DNA of 64,000 bases from contig BGZK01000856.1 in the NCBI GenBank assembly GCA_005406025.1, positions 186,001-250,000 of the forward strand, in the 5' to 3' direction. Below, in pieces: positions 1 to 9,784 of the stretch (position 1 is the first letter of the stretch; every line of letters begins with the position of its first letter). The position numbers and the translations under genes are program-made. The notes beneath the pieces were generated by a model. It did not search any database, had not been told where the DNA came from, and saw nothing but the letters and a program-made list of their open reading frames with translations. The stretch is from Eumeta japonica (lineage: Eukaryota; Arthropoda; Insecta; Lepidoptera; Psychidae).

Positions 1-2528
1 TTGCACTCCGCGTGCCCAACTTCTATTCACCAACTATTCACCGCACTTGGCCACTGCCGAGCCGTATTATTTTATTCACATTTATCAGTAAAATTTACCA
101 CGCATTTATTTGAAAAAATCTCTGGATACACAAAACTCTGCTAAAGAAGTTAAAGAAAACACTAGCCAACCGAAACAAATTGAACTGATACGTCCACACA
201 TTCGCTCGTGCGTTATTTTTAATATAATCCAATACGAAATTGTATGAAAATATTGTACAAAAATAACTCCCTGTCGTTTTTAAATATTTATTTATTTGCT
301 TTGTTGCAATCATATCTATCGAAGTTTCATCTTATCAGATTTCTGCTAGAATTCGTGCAATGTTAAACCTATTTTACATATAAGCATGGTTCAGTAGTCC
401 TTAGACTGTATTTAATGGTCCGAGACTTCACACTCAATTATCAATAAGAGTCGAGCTGAACGCAACTAACGTTGCCGATATACCCTGTTTGTGCCTGTTC
501 CATTATTCAGTTCAATACGCATATATTTGTTTTCACATTTTGCAATCAACAGCATTTGAACCGAAAGAGTCAGGTAGCTTTTCTTAATAATTCTTCAGTA
601 TATTTAAATAAAAGGCTATTAATGGAACGAAATTTTAATCCTCAATGAAACATTTCTTTTTCCAATTCTTGAATACAATTTGGGGTACATAATAGCATTA
701 CCAAAACGGTTTGAGATATTTCTTTATGTTGAAAGAAATTGACTTAATTTTTGTATAGATAACTTCAATTTGGTCAGATATTTTTATCATATATTTTATT
801 GAGATTTTTTTCATATCTCAAAAAAAGTCAGCCAAATTCTAATTTTCTTATTTATCTATCATAAGCGTGCCGTTGATTTTGTGTAATAAAATGAATACCA
901 AAAATTACTATAAGCTCTTCGATTATAAAAGTGACTCATCATTTATTTTTTATTGTCAAGTTATTTCATTTAACTAAAGATGAAAGATTAACTTAGTCTT
1001 AGATGATTGCGTGGTTTATGGAGCTTTTCGCTATGCTTTGTTGATTTCAAACGAAACGTCTCTCTCTTTGATCGTTTGAACAGTTTAAAAACATTTTCAG
1101 ACTACGTTTCTAAAGTTATTAATTTATTAACTATTTAATATTTCGTTTCAGTAAATATTTTGCTTATTTCTGTATCGTACGTATATCGCACGATATCTGT
1201 CCTCCCATATACTTTTTTTTGTCGTAGATCGTTATCTAGAATAAGGAACGGATCATTTGAAATTTCCACTTTAAAATTTAACGACAAGGGTCATATGAAA
1301 AGTCAATAAAACTCTATTAGATCTATTAGGTAAATAAGAGAGCACTCTTGAGACAACCAATAGAACTTTTTGTTAATAGTAAAAATATTATGTTTCTAAA
1401 AACATAAAAAGGAAAAAAGATAAAAATGAAAAAAAAATTCCTAAACTTAATTAAATCTTAAAATATGAAGTATTTATTACTGCTTCTCCTTAAGCATAAT
1501 ATTAGGGAACTAAATTTTACATGTATTGTACAAAATATTCATAATGTCTGATATTTTTGTATAGTCAGACATTAAAATATTAAATATTGCTTATAAAAAA
1601 AAATATTCAATAGATATAGATTTAATTTTTTTCACTACATTTTTTCATTTGTACTCGTTAAAAAAGACCTATAGTGCCGGAGAGGGCAGAGAATTGCTGC
1701 CTAATCACTTATAATTATTATCAGTAGTAGTAGAATTTGTATCTGATACGTCAGAATTAGTTAGAAATTCTGATGACGAATTGATTATTTTACTTTTAGC
1801 CATAGTTCTTCCGAAAGCACGTTAAGGCTGCGATCCTAACTCTTCTACCTTCATTATTGAGGGTGATTGTGAGCAGCCCCCAAGCAGAGCTGGACCAGGG
1901 TAAAAGACTCAAGTACTCAAAACTCTTCAATCCAAATTAAAAAGATGGTGTGAGGATGTGGATCTGCATATGGCCGACGCACATTCAGCACGCCAATTCT
2001 ATTGAGATAACTGAATGTACAAAGCTTAATGTGTTACATGAAATAACAATTTTTGACTACATCTGTTTATCTAATCGCCGCGCAACACCAACTTTAGTGG
2101 AGTTTATCGTTTTTTTTTTTTTTTTTGTGTATCAATGTTATCTCACATTAGCGGCACAGTAGCTACGGCGTTGCTACGGGGTGACGTAGCGGCAACGCGT
2201 TGTGCGTAGAGCTACAGTGCGTATGAAATCAATCGCCTTTGGAGATTTTCCTTCGAGTCAGAAACGTAACAGCCGCATCGAATCAAACAATCGTTCAACT
2301 TTAATAAATGAACTATTCATTGGTTGCCCAAAAACGAGCACTTTCGGTTGTCGCTGGTGATTTAGTACGTACACTAATGACCGCATATATGAATAGACAG
2401 TTGATCATGCACTATTATCAATGTGCAGAGGCCAACCCCGTCAATATAGCTATCTAAGCTTTAAGCTTTTCAATAATGCATATTGGAGAGAAACGAATTT
2501 GCATATAATATTGACGCGATATCAGAAC
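1..2528. other. Unassigned AT-rich DNA
   Basis: No gene or recognisable transposon was found. Open frames are short, AT-driven and without family motifs. A short G/C-richer stretch at about 2140-2225 carries repeated GCTACGGCG / GTAGCGGC words on both strands, which look like a small degenerate local repeat. A 32-codon minus-strand frame starts at 1803 and ends near 1708; it is too short and undocumented to call a gene. Confidence 0.6.
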
Positions 2529-2700
2529 TAAGGGCGTGGCTGAGATTTGAGTTGAAATCGAGTTCGGGATCAGAACTGAGCGTGAAACCTAGACGGGAAC
2601 TAAAAACAAGAGCAAAGTCGTATCAAAATTGGAAGCGAAATCCAAATCTGTTACGGGACTAAGATTTGAATCGGGTTAGAGACTGGAGAATGCGACTAGA
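2529..2700 (-). repeat. Degenerate GATTCC/GATCCC minisatellite-like repeat, copy 1
   Basis: Loose tandem variants of GGAATC, GGGATC and GAACTGA run across the segment, for example GAGTTCGGGATCAGAAC. On the minus strand they read as GATTCCGATCCC-type hexamers. At least seven more segments of the same kind lie in this window in both orientations. Units are too diverged to set a clean period by eye; 6 or 12 bp fits best. It is not coding, although the forward hexamers give Asp/Pro/Ser-rich chance frames. Confidence 0.5.
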
Positions 2701-4597
2701 ATGGATTCGACATAATAGATACAAGGACTCAAACACACAAAGCCGCAGACAAAATGTAATAACCCTTTAATGTGCAAAACTCATACCTTTTATTACCTAA
2801 TGTAGACAAGAGATGTAATGTAGATTCTATTTCCGTACGTCAAATTAATATTTGTTTTTTTTTTAATTTTATTTTTGTACTTTTCTTATGCATTGCTCAC
2901 ATATGTCTTTGCTAAGTCATTGTGGTATTATACAATTAAAGCATACAAAAAAAAAGTATTGTGTATATGTCTCTAAAAAAACAACACACTATTTTCATGT
3001 GATTATTAAAAACTCTACCTACAGGAATAGGAAAATTTAACAATTAGTTGCTCTAAGCTACAGGAACATTTCAATCAACTACGTGCACGTATGTAAATGT
3101 ATGCGATTATGCATATGTATAAGTGTGTGTAAGTAAATATGTAGGTATATATGGTTTGGTGCCGCTCAGTAAGTCGACGCGGCCGCCGCGCGCGTCCGCC
3201 GGGTCCGGCCTGATAGAGTTTATATCGAATCACGCGCACATCACTAATAGAGTTTGCAACTAATTTCGTCAGACGCACTTCTGATGAATTGAGATCGAAG
3301 AAATGATGTGTTTACGCCCCCTCGTGATAGTTCAGATCCACTTTTCGTGTCTGTATTTTCGTAGGTACGTTCGCGAAGCAGTGAGTGGACACGTATAAAA
3401 GTATTTTACAATGATATGAAGATATTCAATATTAGTTTTTATAGCATTAAATTTATAAATTTGCCTAAAAGAATTAGAATATTTTTTACTGTATATCAGT
3501 ATCAATTAATTGTAATCCAAACAATGAATTCACACTTTTGCCATCTTTTAGCTTTGTTAAAATATTTAGCACATTTCTTGAATAGGTTACAAGGTAGCTG
3601 TAACCTTCACGATAAAAAAACTTATGGAGAAATTCAAAACCGTAAACTTCGGTTCACGAGCGACATGGTGAAGGAAAAACAAGATTATCTGCTTTGGACG
3701 ATAACTCGAAAGCGGGAGGGATTTTGGGTGGTGTATTTATATCATATAATATATGAATACACTTTTATATTCAAAATTTCATCAATCATAAATTACATCA
3801 ATAACACCCCTCAAAATAAGTTACCAGTGTGACCCATACAGAGCGACATCGAAGTAACCGCTTTTAGTACGTGCCAGTTAATAATGTGGCATTTTTTTTT
3901 ACATCTCAAGGCTACAATGAAATCGCTTACCATAAAATGTATTTATCTCATTTGTACAACTTTTTTATGTAAATAATAGGGTTGCAACTTCTAAACTCTA
4001 TCATCACCAAAATGTCGCTAACAACTTTAATAATATCCGATTTATGTAACAATAAAGTATATATACAAGTTATGTAATTAATGTAAAATATGTACTCACA
4101 GAAATATTTACACATATATAAAAATAAATATCATTTCACCAATGAACACTTTTATCACTGTAATTTGAATCACAAAACTCTTCTAACACTCAAAGGACGA
4201 AGAAAGCTAACGCGATATTTCCTTAGCCTCTATATCTGTAGAAAAAATATACTAATATAATTAACTTTATCTATAGGTGTAGTGACCAGCGCGGCGTAGC
4301 GCTGCAGCGCCCCAAATCACAACCTCCCATCAACAGGTCGCGCGGGAAACTGTCTCGGCCGGTCCTCGGCCGCGCGCTCGCCTAAATATAGATAGATCGC
4401 TACATAATACTTTGTGCTTTTATTAAAATACATATTTTTAATATTGTACTTTTTAATATAGAGTTCCATATCTCTGGAGATTCATTCTCGGTTCGGCTTC
4501 GACTCGCGTCATTGTTGTTATGCTTTCTGAAATCTCTTACTTGATAAGGAAAAAGATCGTTGTATAATACTCACTTGTATATAAATGATAATAATAA
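2701..4597. other. Unassigned DNA with two GC-rich patches
   Basis: This is mostly AT-rich sequence with no recognised element. Two short CpG-rich patches stand out: about 3165-3245, which includes GCGGCCGCCGCGCGCG, and about 4285-4385, which includes GCGGCGTAGCGCTGCAGCGC and GGCCGCGCGCTCGCC. A 138-codon frame starts at 3416 but is Ile/Phe/Tyr-rich, has no motif I recognise and is probably chance. A T-run sits at about 3892-3900. Confidence 0.5.
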
Positions 4598-4749
4598 TAA
4601 TATAAACTTAAGCCCATTTCCCAGGAGGATAGGCAGAGACTATAGATTTCCACATGGCACGATCTTTGCATATCTCTTGCTTCACGGACATCCATAAATC
4701 TTTTCATGCAAGCTCGTCGGGTCCGAATGCTTAAAATTTAGCCCTTTTT
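4598..4749 (-). mobile_element. LINE family A 3' end, part 1 (interrupted copy)
   Basis: Read on the minus strand, this holds the last residues of a non-LTR retrotransposon ORF2 (a CMKRLMDV..KDR..WKSIVSAYP-type terminus, degraded) and a TATTATTATTATT tail. It aligns with the uninterrupted copy at 28934-29110. The copy breaks at 4750 and resumes after the inserted repeat at about 5308. In the complete copy this reading frame follows a reverse transcriptase. The clade is RTE-like by general resemblance, which I infer and have not tested. Confidence 0.8.
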
Positions 4750-5307
4750 AGGATTCCGTAGTCAAAATGATAAAAATAGAACTCTTATAGTTTCGTCATC
4801 TTCGTCCATCCGTCCGTCCGTATGTCACATGCATTTTGTTCAAAACTGCATAATATATATTGATGCAATTTGGAGTATGTATAAACGGCTACTTAGTTTG
4901 GTAGTTAAATAACAAAAGTAAACATTTATAGAGGGACACTCGATACTTGTAACAAAATATGAAAAATATTCCTTCACTAAACATCAACGTGTGGCATGTC
5001 CAAAAAATATGAAAAAATTGCAAAGTTAACGCTTAACAAATACTTTCAATGAAAATTATTTTCAACATCAGCCTGTATTAAGTGTTTTAAATTACGGCTT
5101 ACTTAGCACTGTTTAAGTTTAAGAGTAATAGTCGACACATCTACTTGTATTTCTAATACAGACGACAAAAGTGTTTATACCTACCCTGTGCGGGAAACAT
5201 GAAAAAAAGAGTAACAACGAAGTTTTTTTGGTCTGTAGTGCATTTCTTCGTTGCAACGGCTACGGAACCATAAACTGAGCATGGCTCGACATGCTCTTGT
5301 TTTTTTT
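4750..5307 (+). mobile_element. CTTGGCC-type interspersed repeat, copy 1, nested in LINE A
   Basis: The element opens with AGGATTCCGTAG, followed by a CGTCCATCCGTCCGTCCG motif and TATGTCACATG. It closes with CTACGGAACC..ACATGCTCTTG and an eight-base T-run. Copies at 20012-20632 and 62990-63838 share the same head, tail or body. I know this head/tail pair as a common lepidopteran interspersed repeat; it encodes no protein here, so it is likely non-autonomous. It lies inside a LINE, and the split ends match neighbouring positions of the uninterrupted LINE copy near 29093, so it is the younger insertion. Confidence 0.75.
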
Positions 5308-5645
5308 AATATGCCACCAAATTTGTATGCATAAGATTTTCTACAGCGACGTACTCAACCTTTGCGTCACACGCATTCGCTCCATAGAGTTGTTTTGTCA
5401 GTCTACTTTCATTCACCCTTTCCACATGGTCAAACCACCGCGATATACGTCTTCCTAGACAAGTCACTACATCTGCCGTTCCACACAGCGCTCTCTGACA
5501 TCACTTTTCCTACATCTTTCTTTCAAAGGCACTCCACACTTATTACACATCTTTACCGCATTAATTCTGCTTTCATTTTTCTCTGCCATACTCAACTTTC
5601 ATTAGCGTACGCACACACACACACGCTCAAATATATATATCTTTA
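5308..5645 (-). mobile_element. LINE family A 3' region, part 2 (interrupted copy)
   Basis: This continues the copy broken at 4750. On the minus strand it encodes the stretch upstream of the LINE terminus, including GHLERMNESR-like and GLKEDV-like remnants, and matches 29105-29400. The order relative to part 1 is collinear with the copy at 28934-29995, so the two parts are one insertion. Frames are broken. It ends in a short (AC)n run at about 5611-5624. A 103-codon plus-strand frame over it is antisense and not real. Confidence 0.8.
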
Positions 5646-6449
5646 CAATAAAAGCTTATATAGCACACATTGAAGAATAAAACTTAAAAACCTATTAAAA
5701 ACAAAAAAAAAGTTAAACACGTTTTCTAGTCTTAGTTGTAAAATATGTAGAACAGAGTTTGCGCGTTTTTTACGAAACGCTATTGAGTATTGACGTCAGT
5801 ATTTTCGATTATCGTCCTTTGTAATCCGTAAATTGAAACGTTATGTTTATTGTCTCCGTAGTTAACAAGAAAATAATTGCATATTACTTTTTACAAATCA
5901 AAAAAAATTATGTCATTATTTTTGAGTTCGATAATATACAGAAATGGCAATAACCCTATTTCCCCCACAAAAATATAAGGTGCACAAGGCCAATGCACAA
6001 GTATGTTTATAATAAATATAAATTTAGGACATAATACTCTATTCATGACGTAGTTGATGCCGTATATGTGCCGAAAGCTACATTAAGAAGAAAATTTTAT
6101 CCTCTATTGTTATGTGAATACATAAAAAAACATCTAATTTAAATCAAACGGAAGGGTTGAAACAACCCCCTTCCCTTGTATAATATTACGCAACCCCCAG
6201 CACTTATACGGCCTTACTGATCTGTTTGCGTGTTTACATTGTACAAATTGTAGAGATGCTTTCATATACGTCCCCGGAACTCCCGTTTCCAGTAATTTAA
6301 TTAAATTTCAATAATGAATTTCAATTCTTTTGGAAACAACAGACATTAAGAATCGGTACACGGCATCGATCATCATGCACATGCAATTAATGATTGAGAG
6401 TTTTAAAAGGTATGTAAAACGCAACTATTTTTTTTTTTTATTTATTTAA
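5646..6449. other. Unassigned AT-rich DNA
   Basis: No element or gene was recognised. A TGACGTCA-like half-palindrome (TTGACGTCAG) occurs at about 5790, without other promoter context. An A-run and a T-run are the only low-complexity parts. Confidence 0.6.
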
Positions 6450-6925
6450 TCACTTTTTATTGAATGATATTTTAGGCTGGAGCACCTCAATATCAACTTT
6501 CGCCCCCGGACCGCATCTAACGTCGAGCGTTTTGATTCTTCGACGGCTCTGTAATATCCGCCCGCTCGACCCGCTCGCTTTGCGAAGAGATGTAGCATTT
6601 TTGTACACGCTTGCATGCTCTATCGCGTCCCACACATATTGGAAGTTTTTCTGAAGAGTTATTGATTTTTCTTGCCGCTGTGATCCTTCACCATTCCTCT
6701 CGCCAGAAATACCAAGTAGTAGAACCGTGCTGTGGTGAACTCGGATGTATCACGATAACGGACCGATTCTATGAGATGAGATACTACGTTCTCACAGAAT
6801 GCATATGTGAAATAAAAATCTCCGTTGTTGTCCGACAATTCCGGTCCATAATCTCTGCATTGCTCCACTCCCGCCTCCAACACTTCACCCCTCGCATGCC
6901 CTACACCCCCTACCACCTTCAACAG
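6450..6925 (-). pseudogene. Coding-like, unassigned segment (broken minus-strand frames)
   Basis: Two minus-strand frames nearly abut: 6922-6659 (87 codons, opening at TTG, so no true start) and 6635-6450 (61 codons, opening at GTG). Their combined composition is balanced (Cys, Trp, Gly, Lys, Asp, Glu) and less AT-driven than the surroundings. The second frame contains RRRIKTLDVRCGPGAKVDIE-like text. This pattern suggests decayed protein-coding DNA, either a transposon or an old exon. I do not recognise the family. A 127-codon plus-strand frame overlaps (6611-6994) and could instead be the real one. Confidence 0.25.
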
Positions 6926-6934
6926 ATATACTAT

Positions 6935-7075
6935 TCCTATTTAAGAGGTACGCATCGCACTAGCGAATGTTCTGAAGTTCCGGGTGTCCATTGACGGCGG
7001 GTAACCACCTAGCTTCTGGTGGCTCGCACACTCGGTTGCCTGTGGGAATCACCATATTATTAGCTGACGTTCTAC
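6935..7075 (+). repeat. SINE-like 3' domain, copy 1
   Basis: The words GGGTGTCCATTGACGGCGG, ACCACCTAGCTTCTGGTGG and CTCGCACACTCGGTTGCCTG follow one another. They resemble the common lepidopteran SINE/LINE tail in which a GTCCATGGGCGG block is followed by a 'CATCAGGTG..CTCGTTTGCC' block. The copy is diverged and its 5' part is missing or unrecognisable. A second copy follows directly. Confidence 0.5.
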
Positions 7076-7144
7076 CACCATCCGATATATACCAAATTTT
7101 GTTCTATGTATGGTAAAATTTTGATATGATTTACCAACAACGAT

Positions 7145-7290
7145 ATTCCCAATCAACTACGACTGGGGGCTTTTCAAGAAAGAACCAATTCGTTTCTGAA
7201 GGACCGGCAACGTAGTACTAATACCTCTGGGGTTGTAGGCATCCATGGGCCTTAGTGATCATCTGGTAACTCGCATGCCCTTAAAAGTCC
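7145..7290 (+). repeat. SINE-like 3' domain, copy 2
   Basis: CGACTGGGGGCTTTTCAAGA, then GACCGGCAACGTAG, CTCTGGGGTTGTAGGC, ATCCATGGGCCT and a short A-run. This is the same lepidopteran tail family as the preceding copy but retains more of the 5' side. Two copies in the same orientation within 350 bp suggest either a tandem pair or two insertions in one target. Confidence 0.6.
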
Positions 7291-7486
7291 TTTAAAAAAA
7301 ATCTTCAAATCTCATTAAAAATATAAAATATGTTATCGATATTTTTTGTTATTTATGTTGACCTTTATAAATATTACTAAATGAAGAGCCATTTTGAACT
7401 AACAACTGTAGATTAATAGATAATAGCAAAGAGGTCCATTTTTAGCTGTTATTGACTTGAATTCTTGTGTTCACATATCATCTTAA

Positions 7487-7550
7487 TAATAATAATATAA
7501 ACTCACGCCTATTTCCCAAAAGGGTAGGAATAGACTATGGATTTTAGAAG
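7487..7550 (-). mobile_element. LINE family A extreme 3' end
   Basis: Only about 60 bp of the LINE A tail are present: a TTATTATTATT-type tail on the minus strand, then the codons for the SAYP-like C-terminus. It aligns with the starts of the copies at 4598 and 28934. This is a very short 5'-truncated insertion. Confidence 0.65.
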
Positions 7551-7889
7551 ATGATATCAAAATTCTAATGACATTATCTTATAAAATGTTTAAAGCAATT
7601 AATATCGATTAGATCATTTTATGATTTATTAATTTGTTTGGTGGATATGCCAACTTTAGAGATAGACTTCCCGAAGTTATAGATTTCGACTTGATGATGG
7701 GCGATATCTACAATTTTGGGAATAACTAGACCAGATGGCGATATGTAAGCAAAATATAAAACTCCTTTCATAAATCACATTGAGACCATGACAATGATCA
7801 ATATTTACAAAACGGCAAAGAACTCATCAGTTTATTTATACATAGGCCATATAAACTTAACTTGAAATATTCTAATGTGTGGGATGTCG
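7551..7889. other. Unassigned DNA
   Basis: No recognised gene, repeat or structured feature. Confidence 0.5.
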
Positions 7890-8045
7890 ATTCGCGGAAA
7901 TCCATAATTAGGCGCTTGCCTATAACGTGTGCTAACATGCGGCGTGCAACCCACCGCTGACCCTCGAATCAGTTCACCCGCTAAGAATCCCTATCCAACA
8001 AATTGAATAGATCTCTAGAGGATTGATACACATCGAACATCTATG
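7890..8045 (+). repeat. Interspersed repeat of unknown class, copy 1
   Basis: The segment shares an ordered set of words with 38005-38150: ATAATTAGGCGCTTGCC / GTAATTAAACGCTTGTC, GCGTGCAACCCACCGCTGAC / GCATACAACCCACTGCCGAC, then CACATCGAACATCT / AATATCGAACATCT. The order and spacing agree, so these are two old copies of one repeat. A shorter echo (ACCCACTGCTGACTCTCGAG) occurs at about 41292. No coding capacity is visible. Confidence 0.5.
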
Positions 8046-9105
8046 CAGATGTCAATATTGTTATTTCTACGTGCGTTTTATGGCAGGTCAGGAAAATGCA
8101 GACAGTCACATTTACCAGAGAGTCAGAATTTAAAATTAACAACAGATGCTCTCCCAGCCACCTCAAGCGTCGTGTAGTCGTGCAATATTTGTTATTTATA
8201 CTATATTTATATACCATATTAATATGTCACACGTTTCTCTTTATTTTGTGTTATTCTAGCAATCAATAAATGAATGCGTTTTGTTAACACGTTTTAGGGA
8301 CAAGTTTGTTTAATTTTGTACCATCATATCCTTAGTATTTTCGTTATTGTATTAATTCATTATCTGTATATGTACATTAATATAGATCATGTGATTTTAA
8401 TATGTTGCCCCCGCTTTGAATTTATTCCATTCCCTTGTGTCAAATTAACTCTAACTCGATGCACTGCGTGCATATGATAGTTTAACAACCAATTTTTACG
8501 AACATTTTTTGAACTGAAAACTTCTATAGGCTGGATTGGATGGGGAGTATTGAATGTGTGTAATGTGTGTGTATAGTGTGCATTATTTAAATTGTGTTTT
8601 TGTTTGATTTGCATTTTAAATGCTCAAGTATATGATTACAATACAGTAAAAGTGAGTATAAAAATATTAATATTTTTTAAATTGTATTTATATTTACTTG
8701 TTGTATTTATAGCATTGGACTTGCGAAGCCCAAGTGTTTTAGTAATAAATAAACAATATGAAAATAAATATAATCGTTGCTTGGAGTGCCAATAGATGTC
8801 AAAACCAGACTAATGTAAACAGTTTTGATTTACAAATATTAATTTATGATCAAACAATTAATTTGAATATGAAAAAAAACAACTGTTATATTATAGTGTT
8901 AAGTGTTCACTTCTGTCGACAGTCCTCATGACTGCTTTGTGTTTGTTTTTTTTTTTTGCTTGCTTGAACAACAAATTCCATACCATAAAACGAATATGCT
9001 GGATGCGCCTTGAAATAAATTTCCACCAAATGAATAATTCTTAACAAATCACTTACAAACTAATCGTGAACTTATTAAGAGTACAAGAAGGCCAGTAATA
9101 TAATA
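8046..9105. other. Mostly unassigned DNA with one small shared repeat
   Basis: The segment 8905-8962 (CACTTCTGTCGACAGTCC, then GACTGC and a T-run) resembles 52287-52345 (CACTTCTGTCGGCACTCCC, ACCACTG, T-run), so a small interspersed repeat is likely. The remainder is AT-rich with no gene. A (GT)n-like run lies at about 8555-8580. Confidence 0.4.
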
Positions 9106-9160
9106 TTAGAACAAACTTTGAAGCCTTGAGCACTTTCGAGGCTCAAAAGTTTGTTCTATT
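9106..9160. repeat. 55-bp hairpin
   Basis: The left arm at 9106-9125 (TTAGAACAAACTTTGAAGCC) pairs with the right arm at 9140-9160 (GGCTCAAAAGTTTGTTCTAT..) with about three differences. The 14-base loop itself contains a TTGAGC stretch that could pair with GCTCAA inside the right arm. It may be a fold-back remnant or a MITE core. A microRNA precursor cannot be excluded from sequence alone. Confidence 0.5.
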
Positions 9161-9784
9161 ATCATCCGCTCTCGCTACCTAAATGGCAAAGCTTAGCCGT
9201 GAGGATTGTAAACGTGTTTCGAGAAAGAGTAAGCTCGCCGAAACTTGGCGAATTGTTTCCGTTACGAATTTCTCTCGCGAAAAAAATGTGGTAAACACAT
9301 AAAAATACAATTTGGTATCCTGTTTGGGCTCCAAGAAGCACGTATTCCAATAAACTCTTCAAATATGCTCTACACTACAAAGAAATATCTATTTAACGAA
9401 TTTATTTACTTCATTTTCTATTATCTGTAGTAAAATAGCGTCGGGAAGTAAAATTATAAATAGGAAAATGTATTTAGTCTCGCACAAAACTCTCTAATGT
9501 TCACGAATTTATAAGTGGCATTAAAAAAAACATGAAATATAAATTTTTTGGAGAATGCAAAAGTATACTCTTCCTAAATTCATTTTCAGCATTGAAAAAT
9601 TAAAAGTGAAAATGAATGAAATTCAGTAACAATAATAACACATATTAGGATTACAAAACAATGAAATTCTAAACATATTCTTTGAATATAAAAAATCTAG
9701 GATTTGATATTCAGACTACGTTGGACTATTAATTAAATGACTTAGCTAAAAGAAAGAAAAGTAAATTAAAAATTTAATGAACAA
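9161..9784. other. Unassigned DNA
   Basis: 9165-9290 is somewhat less AT-rich than its surroundings and contains GAGTAAGCTCGCCGAAACTT, but has no long frame or known motif. The rest is AT-rich. Confidence 0.5.

Noticed and set aside
1708..1803. 32-codon minus-strand frame starting MAKSKIINSSSEF
   Set aside because: The start resembles acidic, Ser-rich nuclear protein N-termini, but it stops after 32 codons with no recognisable continuation in any frame.
3416..3832. 138-codon plus-strand frame with an ATG start
   Set aside because: AT-driven composition (Ile, Phe, Tyr, Leu), no domain or motif, and no promoter or splice context; length is within chance for AT-rich DNA of this size.
6611..6994. 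Plus-strand Cys-rich frame (EPCCGELGC) as a possible secreted peptide
   Set aside because: No signal peptide, no dibasic processing sites in a sensible place, and the minus-strand frames across the same DNA are equally good; left as unassigned coding-like DNA.
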